A program made the translations under genes and the position numbers. Positions 1 to 5,766 of a DNA stretch of 7,907 nucleotides are shown here, in pieces. Below the pieces are notes generated by a model. It ran no database searches, was not told where the DNA came from, and saw only the letters and a list, made by a program, of their open reading frames with translations. The DNA comes from Coriobacteriia bacterium (lineage in GTDB: Bacteria > Actinomycetota > Coriobacteriia > Anaerosomatales > PALSA-660). The stretch is from positions 1,943 to 9,849 of the forward strand of contig PKWR01000118.1 in NCBI GenBank assembly GCA_003133285.1, written 5' to 3'. Within the stretch, counting starts at the first letter, position 1. Every line of letters begins with the position of its first letter.

Positions 1-474
1 CAGCTGCACGTGTGGGCCGACCGCGCCGGCGTACCGGTGGTCGAGCGCGATCGCGGCACGGACCCGGCCTCGGTCGTCTTCGACACGCTCGCCGAGGCCC
101 GGACGCGGGGCGCGGACCTCGTACTTGTCGACACGGCCGGCCGCCTGCACACGTCCGCGGACCTGATGCAGGAGCTGCGCAAGGTGCAGAGGGTCGCGAA
201 GGCGCAGAGCACCGCTCCGGTCATCTCGCTGCTCGTTCTCGACGCGACGACCGGCCAGAACGGGATCCAGCAGGCCCGGTTGTTCAACGAGGCGCTGGAA
301 CTCGACGGCATCATCCTCACGAAGCTGGACGGCACCGCTCGCGGGGGCATCGCGGTGGCGATCGCACGGGAGCTGTCACTTCCCATCGTGCGCATCGGCG
401 TGGGAGAGTCGGTCGATGACCTCCACGCCTTCGATGCGACGGAGTTCGCGCGGGCGCTGACAGGCGCTCGCTGA
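1..474 (+). CDS. ftsY: Signal recognition particle receptor FtsY, C-terminal part (5' end outside window)
   Basis: This is the GTPase that receives SRP-ribosome complexes at the cytoplasmic membrane. The frame is open from base 1 and encodes 157 residues, so the N-terminal NG region with the P-loop lies upstream of the window. Visible SRP-GTPase motifs are DTAGR at residues 44-48 of the fragment, DATTGQN at 81-87, TKLDGTARGG at 107-116 and the closing GVGESVDDL at 133-141. The tail, FDATEFARALTGAR, is the usual FtsY ending. Ffh is excluded because there is no methionine-rich M domain after the G domain; the gene stops right after it. The TGA at 472-474 shares its A with the ATG of the next gene (TGATG), which suggests translational coupling to lepB. 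The GTG at position 10 is inside the gene and is not the real start. Confidence 0.97.
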   Translation, partial: QLHVWADRAGVPVVERDRGTDPASVVFDTLAEARTRGADLVLVDTAGRLHTSADLMQELRKVQRVAKAQSTAPVISLLVLDATTGQNGIQQARLFNEALELDGIILTKLDGTARGGIAVAIARELSLPIVRIGVGESVDDLHAFDATEFARALTGAR

Positions 475-1070
475 TGGACCCCGAGTTTCTCGACGAGATC
501 CCGCTGCCCGACGCCGAGGTGGTGGGCGAGGACGGGTTGACGCCGGCCCAGCGACGTTCCGCGCGCATCGCGTTGGCGCTGGTCGGACCTCTGACCGCCG
601 TGTTGCTGGCATTGATCCTCGTCTTCTTCGTGTTCTTCGACACGACGACCATCGACGGCGCGTCGATGTACCCTACGCTCTTCAACAACGACTACGTCCT
701 GATCACGAAGGGGCTGGCCCGCCCGCAGCGCGGTGACGTCGTGGTACTGCACGTGCTCTACCAGGGCAAGACAGAAGAGTGGGTCAAGCGGATCGTCGCG
801 CTCGGTGGCGATCGCGTGAACGTGTCCGGCAACATGATCACGGTCAACGGAGCGGGCGAGAAGTTCCCGCATATGATCATCGATGGAGGCGCCACCCAGC
901 CGGTGGAGCAGGTCACGGTCCCCGCGGGGCAGATCTTCCTCGCGGGGGACAATCGCGCCGTGTCGCTCGACAGCCGTTTCGTCGGCACGTTCCCCGTGAC
1001 GTCGATCCACGGGCGCGTCGTCGCCATCTACGCACCGATAGAGCGCATGGCGCTCGTCCCCGAGCCCTAG
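474..1070 (+). CDS. lepB: Type I signal peptidase (first copy, between ftsY and ffh)
   Basis: This membrane-anchored serine protease removes signal peptides from exported proteins on the outer face of the membrane. The 198 residues have an acidic cytoplasmic N-terminus (about 1-25), one hydrophobic membrane segment (about 31-55), and the peptidase S26 core. The nucleophile is Ser64 in GASMYPTL, the general base Lys105 in VKRIVALGGD, and box E is GDNRAVSLDSRFVG at 158-171. The catalytic Ser-Lys pair is intact, so the enzyme should be active. The start ATG overlaps the ftsY stop by one base. There is no strong ribosome binding site in front of it, so coupled translation is likely. ffh follows after 40 bp. 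The protein is clearly divergent from the second LepB at 4595-5188: the residues around the nucleophile differ (GASMYPTL against TGSMLPTI). I infer a housekeeping or specialised role but cannot tell which. Confidence 0.95.
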   Translation: MDPEFLDEIPLPDAEVVGEDGLTPAQRRSARIALALVGPLTAVLLALILVFFVFFDTTTIDGASMYPTLFNNDYVLITKGLARPQRGDVVVLHVLYQGKTEEWVKRIVALGGDRVNVSGNMITVNGAGEKFPHMIIDGGATQPVEQVTVPAGQIFLAGDNRAVSLDSRFVGTFPVTSIHGRVVAIYAPIERMALVPEP

Positions 1071-1110
1071 GGCACGCACCGCGCTCCAACCGAACGGAAG
1101 GACCCACCAC

Positions 1111-2448
1111 GTGTTCGAGAACCTGACTGAACGGCTCCAGGGCGTCTTCTCCCGCCTGACCGGGCGCGGACGCCTGAGCGAGGCCGACATCGACGCAGCC
1201 ATGCGCGAGGTCCGGCTGGCGCTGCTCGAGGCCGACGTCAACTTCACCGTCGTCAAGTCGTTCGTCGCCTCCGTCCGCGAGCGAGCGTCGGGGGCTGACG
1301 TCATGCGCTCGCTGACCCCGGGACAGACCGTGGTCAGCATCGTCCTCGAAGAGCTCACCACCCTGATGGGCACCAACGAGAGCAAGCTCGCGTTCTCCGG
1401 TCGCATACCGAACGTCGTGATGCTCGTCGGCCTGCAGGGCTCCGGCAAGACCACGGCCACCGCGAAGCTCGCCAACCTGCTGCGCAAGCAGGGGAGGCGC
1501 CCGCTGATGATCGCGTGCGACGTCTACCGCCCCGCCGCCATCGACCAGCTCGAGGCATTGGGCCGCGAGCTCGGCATCCCCGTCTACCGCGGCGAGCCGG
1601 GGGCGGACCCCGTCGCCATCGCCAAGGCAGGCGTCAAGGCGGCCATCGCCGACATGCGTGACGTCGTGCTCGTCGACACCGCGGGGCGCTTGCACGTCGA
1701 CGAGTCGATGATGGACGAGGCGGCGGCGATCCGCGACGCGGTCCGTCCCGACCAGGTGCTCATGGTCATCGACGCGATGACCGGCCAGGACGCGGTCGTC
1801 GCGGCGACCGCCTTCGCGGAGCGCGTCGACTTCGACGGCGTGATCGTCACCAAGCTCGACGGCGATGCACGCGGAGGCGCGGCGCTCTCGGTGCGCTCGG
1901 TCACCGGGAAGCCCATCAAGTTCGTGGGCGTCGGGGAGAAGCTCGACGCGATCGAGCCGTTCCACCCGGATCGCATGGCCCGCCGCATCCTCGGCATGGG
2001 CGACGTCGTCTCGCTGATCGAGAAGGCGCAGGAGACCGTCGCCGCCGGCGACGCCGCGGAGCTCGAGAAGCGCATGCGCGCCAACGAGTTCACGCTCGAC
2101 GACTTCCTCGCGCAGCTCCAGCAGGTCCGCAAGATGGGATCGCTCAAGGACGTGATGGGGATGATCCCGGGAATGGGAGCCGCGCAGCGGGCCCAGCTGG
2201 CCGACGCCCAGATCGACGAGAAGGCCCTCGACCACACCCAGGCGATCATCCAGTCGATGTCGGCCGCCGAGCGCCGCAAGCCGGCTCTCATCAACGGACA
2301 CCGCCGCCTGCGCATCGCCGCAGGTTCGGGAACGTCCGTGCAGGACGTCAACCGGCTGCTCGACCAGTTCGTACAGGCGAAGAAGATGATGAAGCAGATG
2401 CAGAACAGCAAGGGCAAGTTCCGCGGCATGCCCGGCTTCGGCGCGTAG
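1111..2448 (+). CDS. ffh: Signal recognition particle protein Ffh (SRP54)
   Basis: Ffh is the SRP GTPase that binds signal sequences on nascent chains together with 4.5S/6S RNA and docks to FtsY. The 445-residue length is normal for the family. The N domain covers about 1-90. The G domain has the P-loop GLQGSGKTT at 107-115, DVYRPAA at 137-143, DTAGR at 189-193, TKLDGDARGG at 247-256 and GVGEKLDAIEPF at 273-284. The M domain runs from about 300 to the end, with MGSLKDVMGMIPGMG at 342-356 and the SRP RNA-binding helix-turn around HRRLRIAAGSG (397-407). That helix has His397 where many homologues carry Ser. The GTG start at 1111 has GGAAGGA at 1096-1102, a spacing of 8. The N-terminal sequence MFENLTERLQGVF is the usual Ffh start. 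Together with upstream ftsY and lepB it forms an export cluster. Confidence 0.98.
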   Translation: MFENLTERLQGVFSRLTGRGRLSEADIDAAMREVRLALLEADVNFTVVKSFVASVRERASGADVMRSLTPGQTVVSIVLEELTTLMGTNESKLAFSGRIPNVVMLVGLQGSGKTTATAKLANLLRKQGRRPLMIACDVYRPAAIDQLEALGRELGIPVYRGEPGADPVAIAKAGVKAAIADMRDVVLVDTAGRLHVDESMMDEAAAIRDAVRPDQVLMVIDAMTGQDAVVAATAFAERVDFDGVIVTKLDGDARGGAALSVRSVTGKPIKFVGVGEKLDAIEPFHPDRMARRILGMGDVVSLIEKAQETVAAGDAAELEKRMRANEFTLDDFLAQLQQVRKMGSLKDVMGMIPGMGAAQRAQLADAQIDEKALDHTQAIIQSMSAAERRKPALINGHRRLRIAAGSGTSVQDVNRLLDQFVQAKKMMKQMQNSKGKFRGMPGFGA

Positions 2449-2481
2449 GGTCCGCAACGGAAGCGAGACGCCTACCCGCGC

Positions 2482-2510
2482 TTCACACAACCCCGCGCAT
2501 GCCCTATCAT
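2482..2510 (+). promoter_or_regulatory. Predicted sigma70-type promoter of the rpsP operon
   Basis: TTCACA (2482-2487) and TATCAT (2505-2510) are separated by exactly 17 bp. Each hexamer matches the TTGACA/TATAAT consensus at 5 of 6 positions, which stands out in such GC-rich DNA. Transcription would start near 2516-2518, giving a leader of about 70 nt before rpsP. The -10 box is bracketed by a 5-bp inverted repeat, TGCCC (2500-2504) and GGGCA (2511-2515). Promoter activity is inferred from sequence only. Confidence 0.7.
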
Positions 2511-2535
2511 GGGCAGTCGCTCTATCAGACACGCA

Positions 2536-2565
2536 TGAGTCACGAGACCCACGGGGTCTCGCTCA
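2536..2565 (+). promoter_or_regulatory. Stem-loop in the rpsP 5' leader
   Basis: CGAGACCC (2543-2550) pairs perfectly with GGGTCTCG (2554-2561) around an ACG triloop. Below a 3-nt bulge (TCA, 2540-2542), TGAG (2536-2539) pairs with CTCA (2562-2565), for 12 bp in total. It lies between the predicted transcription start and the ribosome binding site, ending 8 nt before it. No T-run follows, so a classical intrinsic terminator is unlikely. A role in S16 autoregulation or mRNA stability is inference. Confidence 0.55.
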
Positions 2566-2573
2566 CAGTACCC

Positions 2574-2581
2574 GGAGGTGA
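2574..2581 (+). promoter_or_regulatory. Strong Shine-Dalgarno site for rpsP
   Basis: GGAGGTGA lies 6 nt before the TTG at 2588. It is nearly a perfect complement of the 16S rRNA 3' end and is what fixes the TTG as the start codon, since no ATG or GTG gives the MAVKIRL-type N-terminus. Confidence 0.85.
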
Positions 2582-2587
2582 AGGTTC

Positions 2588-3073
2588 TTGGCAGTCAAGA
2601 TCCGTCTGGCGCGCGCAGGCGCCAAGAAGGCGCCGTTCTACCGCGTGATCGCCGCGGACGGCCGCGCGACGCGTGACGGTCGTTTCCTGGAGATCCTCGG
2701 CCGCTACAACCCGCGTACGGAGCCCTCGTTCATCGAGCTCGACCTCGAGAAGGTCGACGTCTGGATCGGCAAGGGTGCGCAGCCGACCGAGGCTGCCGCG
2801 AAGCTCATCGCCATCGCACGCGGCGACAAGACCGCTCCCGAAGTGGCCGCTCGCCCGTCGAAGAAGGTCGTCGCGAAGGTCGAGGCCGAGAAGAAGGCCG
2901 TCGCCGACGCCGCAGCCAAGGCTGTGGCCGAGAAGAAGGCTGCCGCTGAGGCCGCCGCCGCCGCGAAGGCCGAGGCCGCCGAAGCCGCTACCGCAGCCGC
3001 TGCAGCTCCCGAGGCCGTCGAGGCACCCGCTGAGGAAAGCGCGGCTGTCGACGCCGAGCCGGCCGCCGAGTAA
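2588..3073 (+). CDS. rpsP: 30S ribosomal protein S16 with long Ala/Lys/Glu-rich tail
   Basis: S16 is an early-assembling protein of the small ribosomal subunit. The conserved fold covers residues 1 to about 80, with MAVKIRLARAGAKKAPFYRV at 1-20, DGRFLEILGRYNP at 30-42, and the basic, Ala-rich end IAIARGDK at 74-81. Translation starts at a TTG preceded by GGAGGTGA. The protein has 161 residues, about twice the 80-90 of most bacteria. The extra part (about 82-161) is almost only Ala, Glu, Lys, Val and Pro. Its first half is mixed-charge and carries two AEKKA units whose DNA (GCCGAGAAGAAGGC at 2885-2898 and 2927-2940) repeats with a 42-bp period; its last 20-30 residues are acidic. Long S16 tails are known in Actinobacteria. 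The tail looks helical in the middle and disordered at the end. khpA begins 2 bp after the TAA. Confidence 0.97.
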   Translation: MAVKIRLARAGAKKAPFYRVIAADGRATRDGRFLEILGRYNPRTEPSFIELDLEKVDVWIGKGAQPTEAAAKLIAIARGDKTAPEVAARPSKKVVAKVEAEKKAVADAAAKAVAEKKAAAEAAAAAKAEAAEAATAAAAAPEAVEAPAEESAAVDAEPAAE

Positions 3074-3075
3074 CC

Positions 3076-3318
3076 GTGGCAGCCGACACCGCAGCTCTGA
3101 TCGACTATCTGGTCCGCTCCCTCGTCGACGACGTGGACGCGGTCTCGATCACCCGCACCGAGACCTCCGGCGGCGAGCTGTTCCAAGTCAGCGTTGCGGC
3201 GGACGACGTGGGCAAGATCATCGGCCGTTCGGGCCGTATCGTGAAGGCGCTCCGCACGCTGATGCGCGCCGCCGGCTCCGTGGACGGCCGCAACGTCGAC
3301 ATCGAGATCCTGGGGTAA
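3076..3318 (+). CDS. khpA: KH-domain RNA-binding protein KhpA
   Basis: This small single-KH-domain protein (80 residues, normal for the family; YlqC in Bacillus) binds RNA. In other bacteria it works as a partner of KhpB/Jag and affects RNA stability, division and envelope growth. The KH signature is VGKIIGRSGRIVKALRTL at 45-62, with the GRSG loop at 50-53 that contacts the RNA backbone. It is followed by the usual C-terminal strand NVDIEILG. The GTG start at 3076 lies 2 bp after the rpsP TAA. There is no clear ribosome binding site of its own, so translation is probably coupled to rpsP. The order rpsP-khpA-rimM-trmD is widely conserved and supports the call. Molecular function beyond RNA binding is not deducible here. 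Confidence 0.93.
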   Translation: MAADTAALIDYLVRSLVDDVDAVSITRTETSGGELFQVSVAADDVGKIIGRSGRIVKALRTLMRAAGSVDGRNVDIEILG

Positions 3319-3328
3319 CCACAAGCGC

Positions 3329-3838
3329 ATGGAAGTTGACGCGTTCGCCCCGCTCGGGCGGGTCGCCAAGACGCACGGAATGAACGGGGAGGTCTCGGTC
3401 ATCATGGCCGCCGACCTCCCCGTTGAACTGCTGGCCGGTCTCGAGGTGTGGTTCGTCCCGCCCCCCGCCTCCGTCCGCACCGGTCGCGTCACCGGCGTAA
3501 GGCCCGGGCCCAAGGGCCCCCTCTTCGCGATCGACACCGTTCCGGACCTCGCCACGGCCGAGACCCTTCGCGGGTGCACGATCCTCGCGCGGGTCGAGGA
3601 CCTTCCCGAGGCGGCCGAGGAGCTCGACGTCGTCGGCATGACCGTCGTCGACGGTGAACGCGGCCTCATCGGTGAGATCACGGACGTCATCGTGACCGGC
3701 GCCAACGACGTATGGGTCGTCGAAGGGCCGTTCGGCGAAGTCCTGATCCCGGTGATCGACCAGGTGGTCGATGAGGTCGACGAGGAGTCGGGGACCGTGC
3801 GGGTCTCCCTGCTGCCCGGGCTCATCGAAGGGGAGTGA
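3329..3838 (+). CDS. rimM: Ribosome maturation factor RimM
   Basis: RimM binds S19 and helps assemble the head of the 30S subunit. The 169 residues show the two usual domains. The N-terminal RimM domain begins with LGRVAKTHGMNGEV at 9-22, and DLATAETLRGCTILAR at 73-88 corresponds to the conserved region before the linker. The C-terminal PRC-barrel (about 99-167) contains GLIGEITDVI at 112-121, GANDVWVVEG at 124-133 and EVLIPVIDQVVDEVD at 137-151. The ATG at 3329 is 10 bp after the khpA stop; only a weak GGGG (3312-3315) precedes it at 13 nt. The end of rimM carries the AAGGGGAG (3828-3835) that serves the next gene, trmD. Length and order are ordinary for the family. Confidence 0.96.
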   Translation: MEVDAFAPLGRVAKTHGMNGEVSVIMAADLPVELLAGLEVWFVPPPASVRTGRVTGVRPGPKGPLFAIDTVPDLATAETLRGCTILARVEDLPEAAEELDVVGMTVVDGERGLIGEITDVIVTGANDVWVVEGPFGEVLIPVIDQVVDEVDEESGTVRVSLLPGLIEGE

Positions 3839-3845
3839 CCTGCGC

Positions 3846-4598
3846 ATGCGCATCGACGTCCTGACCGCATTCCCCGAGGTGTTCGAGCCCGTCATGGCCT
3901 CGGGCATGCTCGGCATCGCCCGCGCGAAGGGCGCCCTCGAGTTCGAGGCGCACGATCTGCGCGACTGGGCGCTCCCGGGAGTCCACCGCCAGATCGATGA
4001 CTCGCCCTACGGTGGCGGCTCGGGCATGGTCCTGCGGCCGGAGCCCGTCTTCGAGGCCGTGGACGCCGTCGGCGCGATGGACGCGCGCCGCGCCTTCGTC
4101 ATCCTGATGAGCCCCCAGGGCGAGCGCTTCACACAGGCGCACGCCGAGCAGTTGGCCGGCCGCGACCGGCTGCTCCTCCTGTGCGGCCGCTACGAGGGCT
4201 TCGACGAGCGCATACGCTCGCTGGCGGACCTCGAGCTGTCGATCGGGGACTACGTGCTCACGGGAGGCGAGCTCGCCGCCATGGTCGTCTCAGACGCCGT
4301 GACGCGCCTGCTCCCCGGCGTTCTCGGAGGCGAGACCTCCATCGACGACGAATCGTTCACGACAGGCCTGCTCGAGTATCCTCACTACACCCGCCCAGCG
4401 GAGTATCGTGGCATGAGCGTGCCCGAGGTGCTCCGCTCGGGTGACCACGGCAAGATCGCACGCTGGCGCCGCGAGCAGTCGCTGTTGCGGACCGCGCACC
4501 GCCGCCCCGACCTTCTCGAGGCTGCCGACATCGAACTGACCGACACGGAGCGCCGCCTCATCGAGGGCGCGCTGCACGAGCATGCGGAGGACGAGTGA
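3846..4598 (+). CDS. trmD: tRNA (guanine-37-N1)-methyltransferase TrmD
   Basis: TrmD transfers a methyl group from S-adenosylmethionine to N1 of G37 in tRNAs that read CNN codons, preventing +1 frameshifts. It is a SPOUT enzyme whose C-terminal trefoil knot binds the cofactor. The 250 residues carry the family motifs in order: MRIDVLTAFPEVF at 1-13, DDSPYGGGSGMV at 51-62, MSPQG at 88-92, CGRYEGFDERI at 113-123, SIGDYVLTGGELAA at 132-145 in the knot, SDAVTRLLPG at 149-158 with the conserved Asp150, and YPHYTRPAEYRG at 178-189. The frame is open further upstream, but ATG 3846 gives the canonical N-terminus and has AAGGGGAG 10 nt in front, inside the end of rimM. The gap to rimM is 7 bp. The TGA overlaps the GTG of the next lepB (GTGA). 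Confidence 0.98.
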   Translation: MRIDVLTAFPEVFEPVMASGMLGIARAKGALEFEAHDLRDWALPGVHRQIDDSPYGGGSGMVLRPEPVFEAVDAVGAMDARRAFVILMSPQGERFTQAHAEQLAGRDRLLLLCGRYEGFDERIRSLADLELSIGDYVLTGGELAAMVVSDAVTRLLPGVLGGETSIDDESFTTGLLEYPHYTRPAEYRGMSVPEVLRSGDHGKIARWRREQSLLRTAHRRPDLLEAADIELTDTERRLIEGALHEHAEDE

Positions 4599-5188
4599 CC
4601 GACGAGACCACCCCGGCCCCAGCCGAAGAACAGGCCCCGGACATGTCCGAGCGCCGGCCGAGCGCCCTGCGCCAGATAGTCGAGTTCATCCTCACCCTGG
4701 CGGTGGCATTCCTGGTCGCACAGGCCGTGCGCACCTGGGTGATCCAGCCCTTCGTGGTGCCGACCGGGTCGATGCTGCCCACGATCCAGCTCAGCGACCA
4801 GGTCCTGGCGAACAAGTTCATCTACCGGTTCACCGCGGCGCATCGCGGCGACATCGTCGTGCTCGACGACCCGGACGGCAAGGTGACCACGCTGATCAAG
4901 CGGGTCATCGCCATGGGAGGCCAGACGGTCGACCTCCAGAACGGCAAGGTGGTCGTGAACGGCGGGGCGCTCGATGAGCCCTACACCCACGGCCTGCCGA
5001 GCATCCCGCTTCAGGGCAGCAGTATCACGTTCCCCTACAAGGTCCCGGCGGACTCCGTGTGGGTGATGGGCGACAACCGCACCGACAGTCAGGACAGCCG
5101 CTGGTTCGGGGCCGTTCCGATGTCCTCGGTCCACGGAAGGGCGTTCTTCATCTACTGGCCCTGGAGCAGGATCGGGCCGCTGAGCTAG
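4595..5188 (+). CDS. lepB: Type I signal peptidase (second copy, after trmD)
   Basis: This is a second signal peptidase I, 197 residues, which cleaves signal peptides at the outer side of the membrane. The N-terminus (1-25) is cytoplasmic and Pro/Glu-rich, followed by one membrane segment at about 28-46. The S26 boxes are all present: VPTGSMLPTI with nucleophile Ser59, RGDIVVL at 84-90, LIKRVIAMGG with general base Lys102, and GDNRTDSQDSRWFG at 159-172. It is closer to the textbook LepB consensus than the copy at 474-1070. The GTG start overlaps the trmD stop by 4 bases and has GGAGG at 4586-4590, only 4 nt upstream. An internal ATG (codon 17, at 4643) is possible but would leave a shorter cytoplasmic end. 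lepB in this trmD-rplS neighbourhood is common in Actinobacteria. Confidence 0.96.
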   Translation: MTDETTPAPAEEQAPDMSERRPSALRQIVEFILTLAVAFLVAQAVRTWVIQPFVVPTGSMLPTIQLSDQVLANKFIYRFTAAHRGDIVVLDDPDGKVTTLIKRVIAMGGQTVDLQNGKVVVNGGALDEPYTHGLPSIPLQGSSITFPYKVPADSVWVMGDNRTDSQDSRWFGAVPMSSVHGRAFFIYWPWSRIGPLS

Positions 5189-5227
5189 GAACGGCGGGGC
5201 GGGTCCGAAGGCGACGCAGGCTCACCG

Positions 5228-5256
5228 TTGCCTGCCACGGGACGCGCGGCTATACT
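5228..5256 (+). promoter_or_regulatory. Predicted sigma70-type promoter of rplS
   Basis: TTGCCT (5228-5233) and TATACT (5251-5256) are separated by 17 bp and match the consensus at 4 of 6 and 5 of 6 positions. The site lies in the 140-bp gap between lepB and rplS, one of the few AT-containing spots in the window. Transcription would start near 5263, leaving a leader of about 65 nt. It would let rplS be expressed separately from the rpsP operon. Confidence 0.65.
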
Positions 5257-5279
5257 ACCTACTCGTGTCACTACCGCCC

Positions 5280-5295
5280 GGTGCGCTCATGCACC
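5280..5295 (+). promoter_or_regulatory. Small stem-loop in the rplS 5' leader
   Basis: GGTGC (5280-5284) can pair with GCACC (5291-5295) around a 6-nt loop. It sits about 17 nt after the predicted transcription start and 33 nt before the rplS ATG. The stem is only 5 bp, so it may be chance. A leader regulating L19 synthesis is possible but not shown. Confidence 0.3.
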
Positions 5296-5328
5296 TCGCT
5301 TACCGCAGACAAGGGACGAGACGAAGTC

Positions 5329-5673
5329 ATGGATCAGATCAAGGCGCTCGAGGCGCAGCAGCTGCGCGAGGACAGGTCGGCATTCCAGGTAGGTGACACC
5401 GTCAAGGTTCACTACCGCATCATCGAGGGTACGCGCGAGCGCATCCAGGTGTTCCAGGGCGTCGTCATCCGCCGTCATGGCGCCGGCGCCCGCGAGACGT
5501 TCACGGTCCGCAAGATCTCCTTCGCGGTCGGCGTCGAGCGCATGTTCCCCGTGCATTCGCCGAAGATCGACAAGGTCGAAGTCATCAGCCGCGGCAAGGT
5601 GCGTCGCTCCAAGCTGTACTTCCTCCGCGACAAGATCGGCAAGCAGGCCCGCCTCAAGGAGAAGCGCTACTAG
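5329..5673 (+). CDS. rplS: 50S ribosomal protein L19
   Basis: L19 is a large-subunit protein located near the interface with the 30S subunit, at bridges to 16S rRNA. The 114 residues match the family length. Conserved stretches are FQVGDTVKVHYRIIEG at 19-34, RIQVFQGVVIRRHG at 38-51, ETFTVRKISFAVGVERMFPV at 56-75, the HSPKIDKVEVISRGKVRRSK segment at 76-95, LYFLRDKIGK at 96-105, and a basic end. The frame is open upstream to 5059, but ATG 5329 yields the usual MDQIKALE start and lies after the predicted promoter. The ribosome binding site is weak (AAGGGA at 5311-5316). The gene appears to be its own transcription unit, with a promoter at 5228-5256 and a long hairpin at 5704-5744. Confidence 0.97.
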   Translation: MDQIKALEAQQLREDRSAFQVGDTVKVHYRIIEGTRERIQVFQGVVIRRHGAGARETFTVRKISFAVGVERMFPVHSPKIDKVEVISRGKVRRSKLYFLRDKIGKQARLKEKRY

Positions 5674-5703
5674 GGCCGCAGCCGTGCCCCACACCGTCAC
5701 TTC

Positions 5704-5744
5704 CGCAGACGCGCTCCCGCCCACGGGCGAGGGGCGCGTCTGCG
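5704..5744 (+). terminator. Long GC-rich hairpin after rplS, probable terminator or 3' end
   Basis: CGCAGACGCGC (5704-5714) pairs perfectly with GCGCGTCTGCG (5734-5744), 11 bp. The stem continues through a T-G wobble (5715/5733) and two C-G pairs, then past a bulged A (5730) with four more pairs (5718-5721 with 5726-5729) to a CACG tetraloop (5722-5725). That is 18 bp in all. It begins 30 bp after the rplS stop. No T-run follows, only TAT, so it would be a U-poor terminator of the kind proposed for high-GC bacteria, or an RNA-stabilising 3' structure. rnhB starts only 22 bp later. Confidence 0.6.
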
Positions 5745-5766
5745 TATCCCGGGCCGGAACGGCGTC

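Noticed and set aside
913..2532. A 539-codon open frame on the minus strand opposite ffh
   Set aside because: It is antisense to a fully recognisable ffh and overlaps lepB. Its translation is rich in Arg, Asp, His and Leu without any family motif, as expected for a shadow frame in GC-rich DNA.
3501..3520. GGGCCC-AA-GGGCCC palindromic pattern inside rimM
   Set aside because: It encodes the Pro/Gly/Lys stretch RPGPKGPL of RimM. It is best explained by codon composition, and the longest stem is only 5 bp.
2704..3870. A 388-codon minus-strand open frame opposite rpsP, khpA and rimM
   Set aside because: It spans three well-supported genes on the other strand and is Ser/Ala/Arg-rich low-complexity sequence produced by their codon pattern.
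5059..5673. A 204-codon open frame that would give L19 a long N-terminal extension
   Set aside because: The extra part overlaps lepB out of frame, is Arg-rich and precedes the predicted promoter. Starting at 5329 gives the normal L19 length and N-terminus.
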